Part shown: positions 26,188 to 37,403 of the stretch, one piece after another
How positions within the stretch are numbered: the first letter of the stretch is position 1
Layout of the letters: every line of letters begins with the position of its first letter
DNA from: WTGU01 sp965200925
GTDB lineage: Bacteria; Pseudomonadota; Alphaproteobacteria; UBA828
NCBI GenBank assembly: GCA_965200925.1
Contig: OZ241738.1
Span: forward strand, 744,001 to 808,000
Reading direction: 5' to 3'
Length of the DNA stretch: 64,000 nt
Position numbers and translations under genes: made by a program
The notes under the pieces: generated by a model
Told to the model about the DNA's origin: nothing
Databases searched by the model: none
What the model saw: the letters and a program-made list of their open reading frames with translations, nothing else

Positions 26188-28482
26188 ATGCGTTCCAAGG
26201 TGATGGTTGCGATTGTGTGCGGCGTCGTGCTGGCGCTCGGAGCCTGCAACGGCAGCGGAAAGGACAGAATCTTCCAGAGTACGCTGGACGCCGAGAGGGC
26301 GAAAACCGCTGCGGAGAAGGCGCGGGCTGACGAGGAGAAGGACCGGGCCGCCGCGGCGGAAGCGGCGCTGGCGAAACTGCGCGATTCGCTGGCCCGGGCG
26401 CAGGACGCACTGGGTTCAGGCACCACTGCCCAGCAGCGCGACGCGGCCCGCCAGGCGGTGGGCACCGCCCGGGAAGACTTGACGCGGGTCCGGAGGGACC
26501 TGGAGGCGCAGCCCGAGAGCCCCTCGAAGACGGCGGCTACCGATGCGCTGGCATCGGTCAATCTGGCGCTGGAGCGGACCGCCGAGGCACTGGCGGCGAC
26601 CGGCACGGCGTCGGGGGGACCGGTGGTGCTGGCGCGCATGCACACGACGCTGGCCCGGGCGCAGAGCGCGCTGGACGACGCCCAAGCCAAGCTGAAGACG
26701 GCATTGGCGGCCAACCCTTCCCCCGAGGTGCGCACTCTGTTGTCCCAGGCCCAAGCCACGCTCTCCACCGCCCAGATCTCCCTGGTGCCGCTGCTGCGGC
26801 AGGAGCTGGAGACCGCCGAGGCGGACTTGGCGACCCGCACCACGGAACGGGACGCAGCGCGGGCCGAGAGAGACGCGCTGAGAGACGAGCATGTCTCTCC
26901 GCCCCTCTTCGGGCGCACCGACGGCCCGAGGGATCTCGGGACGACGATGACGATCACCCGGACGGCCCGGACCGTCCCGAACACCGCGACCGACCCCGAC
27001 ACGTGGATCAGGAATCCGAACGCGCTCGAAATCGCGACGGCCGCCGTCCCCTACGCCGCCGGCAGGACGCTGACCTCCCGCGCCGGCAACGAAGAATTCC
27101 CCATGCGGGCGATCACCTTCCGGGGCGACATACGCCAGGGAAGCCAGCGGGGGAAGACCGGCGCCGATGCCAACAACGACGGACGCTATCCGATCATCCA
27201 GGGACCCGGCAACACGCTGGGCAACGCCAACGACCACACCAAGAACGCGGTGCTCAGCTCGATCCAGCTATCGGAAGACGGGGGATTGATCCTCAAGGCC
27301 GGGGGATCGGGCATCGTCTTCAACGAGTTCCAGTGGGACATCCGCGGGACCGAAGCCGACGGCCCGGACGGAATTCCGGGCGACGGCGGCGCGACGACGA
27401 GCACCACGGCGACGGCCTACCACGTCGCCATGTTCCGCAGAGCCGGCGAGACGCCGCCCACGGTCGACGCTACGTTGACGCAGGCCCAGGCCGACAAGTT
27501 GACCGGGTGGGCGGCCGACAACTGCTCCGGCGTGACCTTCCCCTGCTGGGACGGCAACATGCGTGACCTGACGATCGACTTCGGGAAGCCTTCCCCGGAT
27601 CCGGATGGCGAGTCCGGTTACCACTGGGCATCGAAGATCCCGTCGTCCGCAGACCAGCCCAAACCCGTCGTCGCCGACGCCATGCACCGCTGGGCCAAGC
27701 CCAAGGTGGAACATTTCGTCGACCCCGACCGCGGAGCCGGGGAGTACCGGGGCGAATACCGGGTATGGCTCTCGAACCATGCGGGCCTGGACACCGGCGC
27801 GACGGACGCGGAAACCGACGATTCCCACCGCTATCTCCAATACGCCGCCTACGGCCTGTTCACCTTCACCGACTATCTCACGTCGAACGTCAGGCCGGCC
27901 CGCATGCAGGGGTTTCATTTCGGCTACGACGCCTTCGCCGACGCCGCCGGGATGAGGACGACCGATCTCGACACTCCGATCACGGCCACGTTCGCGGGCA
28001 GGGCCTCTGGGATGGTCATGGAGCCCCACAGCGACCGGTCCCAGGTCGAACGTCTGATCCGCGTGCGGGGGGACGTCACGCTCAACGCGACGATCGGCGG
28101 TGCCAACACGATCACCGGCAACATCTCCAACTTCGAGACGCCGGCCGGCGGTGGGTGGGGTCCCTACGCGCCACTGAGAGACGAAGTCCGGTTGACGAAC
28201 GGAATGATCGCGGCCGACGGCAGCTACGAGGGCGACGCCGACGTGGATGGCGACTCGAGCCATCTCTGGGATCCCGGCGCGTTCGGCGGAAACTTCTACG
28301 GCGCCAGGAGCGGTCCCGCCCTCGAGACCGCGGGCTGGTGGTATCTGACGGCGCGGGGATACACCCCCGACTCCCGCGGCCTGACCGGGAGCGCTGCCCA
28401 GAACGATCCCGGCCGCCCGGACTTCAGGTACTCAGGCGTCTTCGGCAGCTTCGGGGCGGCGTGCACCCAAGGCTGCGAATAG
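26188..28482 (+). CDS. Coiled-coil surface lipoprotein with TbpB-like C-terminal part
   Basis: A 764-residue predicted outer-membrane lipoprotein. The start at 26188 follows GGCAGGGAG; the signal peptide ends LALGAC with Cys20 acylated, then a Ser/Gly/Asp tether. Residues about 26-255 are a charged, Ala-rich coiled coil (AERAKTAAEKARADEEK and later heptads). The rest alternates Gly and aromatic residues with FHFGYDAF, ATFAGRASG, GDVTLNATIGG, ALETAGWWYL and a closing FGSFGAAC, the pattern of transferrin-binding-like barrel lipoproteins; it ends with two Cys near the C-terminus (CTQGC). It is the only intact member of three related loci here (others at 2252 and 5476). A role in host or nutrient binding is inferred, not shown. 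Confidence 0.75.
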   Translation: MRSKVMVAIVCGVVLALGACNGSGKDRIFQSTLDAERAKTAAEKARADEEKDRAAAAEAALAKLRDSLARAQDALGSGTTAQQRDAARQAVGTAREDLTRVRRDLEAQPESPSKTAATDALASVNLALERTAEALAATGTASGGPVVLARMHTTLARAQSALDDAQAKLKTALAANPSPEVRTLLSQAQATLSTAQISLVPLLRQELETAEADLATRTTERDAARAERDALRDEHVSPPLFGRTDGPRDLGTTMTITRTARTVPNTATDPDTWIRNPNALEIATAAVPYAAGRTLTSRAGNEEFPMRAITFRGDIRQGSQRGKTGADANNDGRYPIIQGPGNTLGNANDHTKNAVLSSIQLSEDGGLILKAGGSGIVFNEFQWDIRGTEADGPDGIPGDGGATTSTTATAYHVAMFRRAGETPPTVDATLTQAQADKLTGWAADNCSGVTFPCWDGNMRDLTIDFGKPSPDPDGESGYHWASKIPSSADQPKPVVADAMHRWAKPKVEHFVDPDRGAGEYRGEYRVWLSNHAGLDTGATDAETDDSHRYLQYAAYGLFTFTDYLTSNVRPARMQGFHFGYDAFADAAGMRTTDLDTPITATFAGRASGMVMEPHSDRSQVERLIRVRGDVTLNATIGGANTITGNISNFETPAGGGWGPYAPLRDEVRLTNGMIAADGSYEGDADVDGDSSHLWDPGAFGGNFYGARSGPALETAGWWYLTARGYTPDSRGLTGSAAQNDPGRPDFRYSGVFGSFGAACTQGCE

Positions 28483-28564
28483 CCGGAGCCGGCGCCCTCC
28501 GGTCTGGGCGCACCGAAGGTCTTCCCGCAGGCCTCGCACCGATGGCAGCGCAGACGACGCGCGG

Positions 28565-29119
28565 CTATGCGGGGAGTTGGGGGGCGGCGCCGTCGGGGAG
28601 GGGGACGCGGTGTTCGTTCAACGTCATGGCGATCATCGCGTAGTAGCCGTTGAGGGCGACGAGCTCCACCGCACCGGCCGGGCCGAACAGGGCGAGGGCC
28701 TTGTCGTAGGTCTCGTCGCTCACGGCGCGGTTCGCCTGCAACTCGCAGGAGAAGTCGTAGACCGTCGTCTCGGCCGCGTCCGCGAGCGGCGGCGGGCGGC
28801 GATGCCGGATCGCCTCGATGACGGCTTCCGACAGGCCGGCCTTCGCGGCTTCCGCCGCGTGCCAGTGCCATTCGTATTGGCACGACCAATGGCGCGCCAC
28901 CGCCAGGATCGCGAGCTCGCGCAGGCGCGGCGGCAGGCTCGTCTCGTAGCGGAGCAGGGCACCCAGCTTCTGGATGCGGTCGGCCAGTTCCGGGTTGTGC
29001 ATGAGTGCCATGAAGAGCGCGGGCACCGTGCCGCGCGGCCCGCTCTCGATGGCGTCGTGGACGCGCCGTTGCGCGGGCGAAAGCGCGTCCGCGCGCGGCA
29101 GGGGGAGGCGCGCGCTCAC
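28565..29119 (-). CDS. Carboxymuconolactone decarboxylase (CMD) family protein
   Basis: A 184-residue protein with the CMD/AhpD-like helical core: PPRLRELAILAVARHWSCQYEWHWHAAEAAKAGLSEAVIEAI (about residues 60-100, cited in part) carries the RELAIL and EWHWH...AGLSE marks. The CxxC pair of AhpD peroxidases is missing; only one Cys is present, so it is not a thiol peroxidase of the AhpD kind. The start is a GTG at 29119 overlapping the TGA of the phosphoribosyltransferase (GTGA). Many such proteins are decarboxylases or lactone-handling enzymes of aromatic and other catabolic routes. Confidence 0.82.
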   Translation of the reverse strand: MSARLPLPRADALSPAQRRVHDAIESGPRGTVPALFMALMHNPELADRIQKLGALLRYETSLPPRLRELAILAVARHWSCQYEWHWHAAEAAKAGLSEAVIEAIRHRRPPPLADAAETTVYDFSCELQANRAVSDETYDKALALFGPAGAVELVALNGYYAMIAMTLNEHRVPLPDGAAPQLPA

Positions 29120-29613
29120 GGCGCGGCCCCGCCGGCGCCGGCGCCTCGCTCGGCGATCGGCGGCACGAACTGGAGATCGGTGTCCCACGGGAAGAAAATC
29201 CATGTGTCCTGGCTGACCTCGGTGACGAAGGTATGCGCCTCGTCGCGCCCGGCGGGCTTCACGTACACGCAGGCGAAATGGGCGCGCGGCAGCATCTTGC
29301 GGACGAGTCGCGCGGTGGCGCCGGTGTCCGCGAGGTCGTCCACCACGAGGGCGCCCGCGCCGTCGCCGGGGACGGGCTTCAGCACCTTCGCCGCGCGCTG
29401 GTTCTGGTGGTCGTAGGAGGAGATACACACGGTATCGACGAGCCGGATGTCGAGCTCGCGGGCGACGATGGCCGCCGGCACCATCCCGCCGCGCGTCACC
29501 GCGACGACGCTCTCCCAGCGTCCGATCTCGGCCAGCCGCCAGGCGAGCGCGCGGGCGTCACGATGGAACTGGTCCCACGAGACGGGAAATCCCTTTTCGT
29601 ACCCGTCCGCCAT
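29116..29613 (-). CDS. gpt: Xanthine (guanine) phosphoribosyltransferase
   Basis: A 165-residue purine-salvage enzyme that joins xanthine or guanine to PRPP. WDQFHRDARALAWRL near the start, AVTRGGMVPAAIVARELDIR (about residues 38-57) and the PRPP-binding loop ALVVDDLADTGAT (87-99) are typical of Gpt. It is cytoplasmic or peripherally membrane-bound. It is co-translated with the CMD gene downstream. Confidence 0.9.
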   Translation of the reverse strand: MADGYEKGFPVSWDQFHRDARALAWRLAEIGRWESVVAVTRGGMVPAAIVARELDIRLVDTVCISSYDHQNQRAAKVLKPVPGDGAGALVVDDLADTGATARLVRKMLPRAHFACVYVKPAGRDEAHTFVTEVSQDTWIFFPWDTDLQFVPPIAERGAGAGGAAP

Positions 29614-29738
29614 GGCATGGCCCGGCCGCAGTTACGCGGCGCCTATGCAAGCGGACTTCGCGTCCCGCGACAAGGGAGGCGTTCTTTCGAGGCGCGCAGG
29701 TCTGTTTCTTCTTCGGCGAGATGGGGGTAAGTAGCGCC

Positions 29739-30647
29739 ATGGCCGACGGACCACGGGCGTTGCCCCGCAGCGAAGCGGAGACGCGCGCCCTCCTGGAGGA
29801 GGGGCGCTACGTCGCCGACGCGGCGCTGACGAAGGCGCTCTTCCTCGCCTTCGCGCTCGGCCGGCCGCTGCTGGTCGAGGGCGAACCCGGCTGCGGCAAA
29901 ACGCAACTCGCCGTGACCCTGGCCGAGGCCTTGGACCGCCGCCTTCTCCGCCTGCAATGTTACGAGGGGCTGGACGCGGCGGCCTCCGTCTACGAGTGGA
30001 ACTACGCCGCGCAGATGCTGGCCATCCGCATGGCCGAAGCGGAGGGCGGCGGCCGCCGGGCGCTGGCCGGGGACATCTTCGGCGAGCGGTTCCTCGTCAA
30101 GCGCCCGCTGCTGGAGGCGCTGGAGCCCGACCGGCGCGGCCCGCCGGTGCTGCTGATCGACGAGATCGACCGGGCGGACGCGCCCTTCGAGGCCCATCTG
30201 CTCGAAGTGCTGGCGGAGTTCCAGGTGAGCGTGCCGGAGCTCGGCACGGTGGCGGCGCCCGCCCGGCCCGTCGTCGTCATCACCTCCAACCGCACGCGCG
30301 AGGTCCACGATGCGCTCAAGCGGCGCTGCCTCTACCACTGGGTGGGCTACCCCGACGCCGCCCGCGAGAAGGCGATCCTCCGCGCCCGCCTGCCCGGCAT
30401 CGAGCGCCGGCTGAGCGCCAACGTCGCCGCTGCCGTCGCGCGGATGCGCACGGCCGATCTCTCCGGGCTTCCGGACCTGCGGGCTGCCATCGCGTGGTCC
30501 GGCGCGGTGATCGACCTGGACCGCATCGAGCTCGACCCGGAGACGGCGCGGGCCCATCTCGACAGCCTGCTGGCCCATCAGCGGAAGCTGGCCGAGGCCA
30601 GCGGTCGCGCGCACGCGACGGCACCGGGCCGGGTCCCCGCGCCGTGA
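29739..30647 (+). CDS. MoxR-family AAA ATPase (CoxD-like)
   Basis: A 302-residue AAA+ ATPase with Walker A GEPGCGKT at residues 48-55 and Walker B VLLIDEIDR at 137-145, sensor-1 ITSNRTRE following. The GLDAAASVYEWNYAAQML string is typical of the MoxR branch next to CoxE-type proteins. Such ATPases act as chaperones that assemble metal enzymes with a VWA partner. It overlaps the VWA gene (GTGA). An alternative start at 29721 adds six residues. Confidence 0.88.
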   Translation: MADGPRALPRSEAETRALLEEGRYVADAALTKALFLAFALGRPLLVEGEPGCGKTQLAVTLAEALDRRLLRLQCYEGLDAAASVYEWNYAAQMLAIRMAEAEGGGRRALAGDIFGERFLVKRPLLEALEPDRRGPPVLLIDEIDRADAPFEAHLLEVLAEFQVSVPELGTVAAPARPVVVITSNRTREVHDALKRRCLYHWVGYPDAAREKAILRARLPGIERRLSANVAAAVARMRTADLSGLPDLRAAIAWSGAVIDLDRIELDPETARAHLDSLLAHQRKLAEASGRAHATAPGRVPAP

Positions 30648-31863
30648 CGGAGCCTCTCCCGGCCGACGTGGCTGCGGAAGAAGGCGGCGGAACGCTCGCC
30701 TACAACGTCATGCACTTCGTGCGCGGGCTGCGGGGGGCCGGCCTGCCGGCGGGGCCGGGCAAGACCGTCGCCGCGGTGCGCGCCGTCGAGGCGGTGGACC
30801 CGACCCGCCGCAGCGACCTCTACTGGGCGCTCTACGCCGTCCTGGTCGAGCGGCGCGAACAGCACGAGATCTTCGACCAGGCGTTCCGCCTGTTCTGGCG
30901 GGAGAGCCGCCCGACGAGCGCGGCCGGCGCGCCGGTCATGGCGACCGACAGGCTGCCGCTGCCGGAGACGCCCGAGGCCAGCCGGCGGGTGCGGGAGGCG
31001 ATGGCCCCGCGTGCGCCGGAGGAGCCGGAAGCCCGCGAAAGCGTCGAGATCGAGCTCGACGCGGCGCTCACCTTCTCGCCCCGCGAGGTGTTGCAGGAGA
31101 TGGACTTCGAGGACATGTCGGCGGACGAACTGGCCCAGGCGAAGCAGGCCATCGCGGCGCTCCGCCTGCCCATCGCGCCGGTGCCGACGCGGCGCTTCCG
31201 CGCGGACGCCCGCGGCCGGCGCATCGACATGCGCGCCACGCTCCGGGCGAGTCTGCGGTCGAGCGGCGACATGATGCCCCTCAAGCGCCGCTCCCGCGCC
31301 GCGCGCCTGCCGCCGCTGGTCGTCCTCTGCGACGTCTCCGGCTCGATGAGCCGCTATTCGCGCATGTTCCTGCACTTCGTCCACGCCGTCACCAACGACC
31401 GCGACCGGGTGCACAGCTTCCTGTTCGGCACCCGGCTCACCAACGTCACCCGCTACCTCAGGCATCGCGACGTGGACGTGGCGGTGGGGCGGTCGAGCCG
31501 CGCCGTCCGGGACTGGTCGGGCGGCACGCGGATCGGCCCGTGCCTGCGCGGCTTCAACCGGGAGTGGTCGCGGCGGGTGCTGGCCCAAGGCGCCGTCGTG
31601 CTGCTGATTACCGACGGCCTCGACCGCGACGACCTCGGCATCCTGCGCGGCGAGATCGAGCGGCTGCACAAATCCTGCCGGCGCCTGATCTGGCTGAACC
31701 CGCTGCTCCGCTACGAGGGGTTCAAGCCCGAGGCCGGCGGCGTGCGCGCGATCCTGCCGCACATCGACGATTTCCGCCCGGTGCACAACATCGCGAGCCT
31801 GATCGACGTGGCCGCTGCGTTGAGCGGGGCGGGGGCCTCGCGGAACCTGGAAGGGGAGCTTCG

Positions 31864-31867
<4 letters not shown>
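30644..31867 (+). CDS. VWA-domain protein, CoxE-like
   Basis: A 407-residue protein with a C-terminal von Willebrand A domain; the MIDAS motif DVSGS lies at residues 230-234, and the Thr and Asp partners are in WSGGTRIG and LITDGLDRDD. The N-terminal two hundred residues, including acidic DFEDMSADELAQAKQAI (about 154-170), are as in CoxE proteins. It begins with GTG at 30644 inside the MoxR stop. With MoxR it would help mature an enzyme, but no CO-dehydrogenase or similar structural gene is in the window. Confidence 0.88.
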
Positions 31868-32658
<791 letters not shown>

Positions 32659-32706
32659 GGCACCCCCTGCGGCTCCGGCCGTCGAGGGAAGCCGTCTGCG
32701 CTCCTC

Positions 32707-32721
32707 CCCCCTGTCAGGGGG
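32707..32721. repeat. 15-bp perfect palindrome
   Basis: CCCCCTG-T-CAGGGGG, part of the common proteobacterial string continuing GAGATCGGGAGGGGG. Probably an interspersed repeat or stem-loop after the enoyl-CoA hydratase gene. Confidence 0.55.
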
Positions 32722-32782
32722 AGATCGGGAGGGGGTCGCATAGCCCGCGCGCCGCATTTCAAACCGAGGCGCTACCCCCTTG

Positions 32783-32816
32783 CACGGCGCGCCGTGTTCG
32801 GCGACAGGGGGGGGCG
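32783..32816 (+). promoter_or_regulatory. 14-bp palindrome and G8 run before the restriction-modification gene
   Basis: CACGGCG-CGCCGTG (32783-32796) is a perfect palindrome 20 bases before the start codon. A run of 8 G (32807-32814) then covers the ribosome-binding site two bases before the ATG at 32817. The palindrome could be an operator or hairpin; the G run could vary in length by slippage and change translation. No controller-protein gene is visible. Confidence 0.4.
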
Positions 32817-35800
32817 ATGGTGGGAACGAAGGCGCAACCGGCGGTTGAGGCGTATTTCGCGGACCTGCGGCGGGTGCGGGCGTCGGGCGGGGGGACGGAG
32901 GAGCGCTCCAGCTACGGGCCGCTCGCGGGGCTGTTGAACGCGGTGGGCGCTTCTCTGAAGCCGAAGGTGTTCTGCGTGCAGGAGCTTGCCGACCACGGCG
33001 CGGGCCATCCCGACTTCGGCCTCTATGCGGCGAAGCAGGTGCAGAAGGGGCGCGCACGGGAGGGCCAGACGCCGGAGCGCGGCGTGGTGGAGGTGAAGGC
33101 GCCCGGCGACGATGCGTGGCTGACGGCAGCGAGCGATCAGGTAAGCCGCTATTGGGGGCGCTACCGGCTGGTGCTTGTGACCAACACCCGCGATTTCGTG
33201 TTGGTGGGGGAGGATGCGGCGGGCCGCCCCGCGAAGCTGGAGAGCCTGCGCTTGGCGGCGAGCACTGCGGATTTCGCGCGCCGTCTGGAGAAGCCGCGCG
33301 CCTTCGCCCGCGACGTGGGCGCGGGGCTGGGCGAATATCTCGCGCGTGCGCTGGCACACCGGGCGGCGCTGGCGGAACCGCGGGATTTGGCGTGGCTTCT
33401 GGCCTCCTACGCGCGCGACGGTCTGGCGCGGGTGGAGGCGGCCGGCGAGGCGCCGGCGCTGGCTTCGGTGCGCTCGGCGCTGGAAGAAGCGTTGGGGGTG
33501 CGCTTCGAGGGCGCGCGGGGGGCGCGGTTCTTCCGTTCGACGCTGGTGCAGACGCTGTTCTACGGCGTCTTCTCGGCCTGGGTGCTGTGGGCGCGGCAGA
33601 CCCCGCCGCCGGTGGGCGGGTTCGACTGGCGCACGGCGGTCTGGCATTTGCGCGCCCCGGTGCTGGCGGCACTGTTCCAACAGCTGTCGCAACCCGGTCG
33701 CCTGCAACCGTTAGGGCTGGTGGAGGTTCTGGACTGGACGTCGGCAGCGCTGGACCGGGTGGACCGGGCGGCCTTCTTCAGGCGCTTCGACGAAGGCGCG
33801 GCGGTTCCCTACTTCTACGAACCGTTCCTGGAAGCGTTTGATCCCGCGCTGCGCAAGCAGTTGGGGGTCTGGTACACGCCTTCGGAAGTGGTGCGCTACA
33901 TGGTGGCGCGGGTGGACCGGGCGTTGCGGGACGATCTCGGCATCGCGGAGGGCTTGGCGGCGGAGCACGTCTATGTGCTGGACCCGTGCTGCGGCACCGG
34001 GGCTTACCTAGCGGAGGTGTTGCGGCGCATCGCCGGCAACCTGAAGGGCCGGGGTTTGGGCGCGCTGGCGGGAGCGCGTGTGAAGCGGGCAGCGCTGGAG
34101 CGTGTGTTCGGGTTCGAGTTGATGCCTGCGCCGTTCGTGGTGGCGCACTTGCAGGTGGGGCTGGCACTGCAGGCCCTTGACGCGCCGTTGGCCGACGACG
34201 GGACGGAGCGGGCCGGTGTCTTTCTCACCAATGCCTTGACCGGTTGGGAGCCGCGCGTGACGAAGCCGCTGCCGTTCCCGGAACTGGAGGAGGAACGGGA
34301 CCGGGCGGAGCGTGTGAAGCGGGAAGCGCCTGTCCTGGTGGTTCTGGGGAACCCGCCCTACAACGGCTTTGCGGGCTTGGCGGTGGAGGAGGAACGGGCG
34401 CTTTCGGAGGCGTACCGTTCGACGAAGCGGGTGCGGCGGCCGGAGGGGCAGGGCTTGAACGATCTCTATGTCCGTTTCTTCCGCATGGCGGAGCGGCGGA
34501 TTGCCGAGAAGACGGGCCGGGGCGTGGTGTGTTTCATCTCGAACTATTCGTGGCTGGACGGGCTGTCGTTCACGGGGATGCGGGAGCGCTATCTGGAGGC
34601 GTTCGACGCGGTGCGGATCGATTGCCTGAACGGGGACAAGTACAAGACGGGGAAGGTTGCGCCGGACGGTTCTCCGGACCCGAGCGTGTTTTCGACGGAA
34701 GGCGACCCGGTGGGCATCCAGGTGGGGACGGCGATTGCGACGCTGGTGCGCAAGGCGGACCATGGACCGGCGGGACACATCGGTTTCCGCCATCTGTGGG
34801 GGCGGTCGAAGCGTGCGGACCTGCTGGCGACGGCGGAGGCGGAACCGGGCGCGCTGTACGACGACATGGCCCCGGTGCTTCCGCTCGGCCTGCCGTTCGT
34901 GCGGGCGGCGGTGAGCGAGAATTGGTTCGACTGGCCGGCGTTACCCGAGCTGTTCCCCGTATCGTTTCCGGGGATCAAAAGCGGTCGTGACCCGTTCGTT
35001 GTCGATATAGAAATTGATCGATTGAAGGAGCGCATTCGTTATTATTTCAATTCGGCGTTGAGTCATGAAGAAATATCTCGACTTTAATCCTACCGCGATG
35101 CGCAATCCAAGGGAGTACGACGCTCGCGCAGTACGGAATCATTTGATCGAGAGTGGAGGGCCAGAGGATTCCAGATTTATCCGTTACGCATTTCGCCCGT
35201 TCGATAATCGTTGGATTTATTGGGAAGCAAGAGAGAAACTGGTTGATCGACCACGCCCCGACTATCGGCCGCACGTGTTCGACGGGAACCTGTGGCTTTC
35301 TGCTGCTCAGCACCTCCGCAAAGATGCTGCGGAAGCGCAGACTTGTTTCACCCGGCACATGGCGTCACTGCATTTGATCGAGCGCGGCGCGCTCATGTTC
35401 CCCGCTTGGCTCCGCGCCGACGGCGAAGACACAGGCCGCCGCCCCAACCTCACCGCCACGGCGCGCCGCTATCTCGACCGCCTGGGTGCGAACGTCGAAG
35501 ACCTGTTCCACCATGTCCTCGCCACCCTCCTTGACCCCGCCTACCGCCAAGCCAACGCCGGCGCGCTGCGCATGGAATGGCCCCGCATCCCCCTCCCCGG
35601 CTGGCCCGACGTGCCGACCCCCAACGCAGCCGAAACCCTCACCCGCTCCGCCGAACGCGGCCGCGCACTCGCGGCCCTGCTTGATCCCGAAACCCCCGTC
35701 CCCGGCGTCACCACCGGCGCCCTGCGCCCGGAAGCCACCGCCATCGCCGTCCCCACCACCGAGAGCGGCCGCAACATGACAGGCGACGACTTCTCCCTCA

Positions 35801-36138
35801 CCGCCGGCTGGGGCCACCTCGGCCCCGGCGGTGCCGTCATGCCCGGCCAAGGCCGCGCCGTCGAACGCCCCTACACCCCGGAAGAACGCGCCGCCCTTGG
35901 CGATACGCTCCCCGCCCTGGGTGAAACCACCTTCGACATCCACTTGAACGCCAACGCCTTCCGGTGTAATGTTCCTACCAATGTCTGGCGCTACAAGCTC
36001 GGCGGCTACCAAGTGCTCAAGAAGTGGCTCTCCTACCGCGAACGTGCTACCCTTCGCCGTCCACTGCACCCCGAGGAAGTCCAGCACTTCACCGACACCG
36101 CGCGGCGCATCGCGGCGATTCTATTGGTATCCGCTTAG
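32817..36138 (+). pseudogene. Fused restriction-modification enzyme (type IIG/ISP-like), frameshifted
   Basis: The first part (to 35087, 756 residues) has a PD-(D/E)xK-like nuclease site (Asp66 in HPDFGLY, Glu92 and Lys94 in EVKAP), the adenine-methyltransferase motif X string GVWYTPSEVVRYMV (350-363), motif I DPCCGTGAY (389-397) and motif IV NPPY (512-515). The frame ends soon after SHEEI, but homologous sequence resumes one base over as LDFNPTAMRNPREYDARAV and RYAFRPFDNRWIYWE, running to 36138; in related enzymes these parts are continuous. So a single gene is broken between about 35060 and 35090. An ATG at 35065 could start the second piece alone. The bases 34975-35360 around the break are visibly poorer in GC than the rest. 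It methylates adenine and cuts DNA if repaired. Confidence 0.8.
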
Positions 36139-36146
36139 ATCTTCTC

Positions 36147-37403
36147 TTACGGTCTGTGGCGGCGTGAAATTCCAGGAAGCAGCAACGTTTCAGGGAATGT
36201 GATCCGGTCGTCCGCGTGCAGCCGTTTCAGATTACGCGAACGCACTTTTCCATCGGAGTTCAGAATTGCAATTTCCTTTTCCTGAGCGAGCGTGAGGATG
36301 GCTTGGTCGAGATCCAAGAATCGGGCCGCGGTTTTGTTTGCGAGCATATGCCGCATCGCATCAACGATAACTGGTTCTTCAGACGCTAAGCTAAAAAGTT
36401 CCGCCGGCATCGACTCCAGGAGCTGTTCTTGCAGTTGTTGAGCTTCAAGCTGTCCGAAATGAAACAGCTGTAATGTTTGAAGCCTTGGCGCATCCCACCC
36501 TAGCATTCCGAAATCACCGCGGCCGTAGTGTTCGAACGTATTTTGGATATTCCAATGACATTGGATCATAACGTCGCGCGCTGTGGGATGCTTTGACAGA
36601 TGAAGGAACCACAAGGCGCGGCGTGACGGTCTAGGTCTGATGAAAAAGGGTGTGTCGTAAGTGGCACCAGTACGAGTACGAATTTGATCACGTAATATCC
36701 TCTGAATGAGTGCCCTTCCACCATCTCCCTCCCTATGCTGGATCAAGTCGTGTATCTGCGATTCGGTTAATTCGAGCGGTGCGACCGCCTTGATCAGAGC
36801 CGGTGTTTGCGCCAGATGGTTAACGAGCGCATCCGCAGCGAATGTCAGTATGACTTCCGCCGCTGCTAATTCGTTAAATATGCGCCGAATCAGAGCGAGC
36901 GCTACTTGGGAAAAACCGGTTTGGTCAAAAAGAAATATCGCACGTCCGGCGCGAGGTTGCCGTTGGCCAATATCTTTCAGGACGTCGTCGATTTGTTCTT
37001 CGAATCGGCCGTTACGGATGACGATCTTTTCATTATCGACTCGATACCCACGTTCGGTCAGTATCTTTCGAAGATGGTCCGTATGAGCGGATTTCACATC
37101 GACAAAATAGTATTTGCAATCGAAGAGAAGAGGCTTGACACGATTCCGGTTCAATCGCTTTCTCGCCTCCTCTGTTTCTTCGAGCATGATCAATGGCGTA
37201 CCGGACACAATTCCATCACTGTCTCGAAATGCGCCCCCTCCAGCAAAGCCATCGACGAGATCGAGTTTGAACTCTTCGCGATTAGGGTTGACATTCAGTC
37301 TGTCGAAATAGGCACGAAGGTAGCTCCGCAATACCGTCAGCTTGGCTCTGCTGTGCGCCTCGATTTTCGGTGGAGGCTCGTCAGGATGCCAATTGAAGGA
37401 CAT
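36147..37403 (-). CDS. tcmP: Three-Cys-motif partner protein TcmP
   Basis: A 418-residue protein of the TcmP family, started at 37403. LDLVDGFAGGGAF (about residues 48-59) resembles the Gly-rich S-adenosylmethionine loop of Rossmann methyltransferases, and AIFLFDQTGFSQV lies where a catalytic loop would be. The family is known for sitting next to three-Cys-motif proteins like the one that follows; its biochemistry is not established to my knowledge. The GC content is clearly below that of the flanking genome, suggesting transfer. Its start overlaps the end of the DUF5131 gene by 23 bases, so the two are co-expressed. Confidence 0.8.
   Translation of the reverse strand: MSFNWHPDEPPPKIEAHSRAKLTVLRSYLRAYFDRLNVNPNREEFKLDLVDGFAGGGAFRDSDGIVSGTPLIMLEETEEARKRLNRNRVKPLLFDCKYYFVDVKSAHTDHLRKILTERGYRVDNEKIVIRNGRFEEQIDDVLKDIGQRQPRAGRAIFLFDQTGFSQVALALIRRIFNELAAAEVILTFAADALVNHLAQTPALIKAVAPLELTESQIHDLIQHREGDGGRALIQRILRDQIRTRTGATYDTPFFIRPRPSRRALWFLHLSKHPTARDVMIQCHWNIQNTFEHYGRGDFGMLGWDAPRLQTLQLFHFGQLEAQQLQEQLLESMPAELFSLASEEPVIVDAMRHMLANKTAARFLDLDQAILTLAQEKEIAILNSDGKVRSRNLKRLHADDRITFPETLLLPGISRRHRP

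Noticed and set aside
28490..28570. Minus-strand string with closely spaced Cys (CHRCEACGKTF), like a zinc ribbon
   Set aside because: It has no start codon or ribosome-binding site and lies between two stops in an intergenic region; too short to support as a gene remnant.
28565..29119. AhpD alkylhydroperoxidase
   Set aside because: The CxxC active-site pair is missing.
35065..36138. An independent gene downstream of the restriction-modification gene
   Set aside because: It continues the same enzyme in another frame; the ATG at 35065 lies within the conserved SHEEI region and has no good ribosome-binding site.
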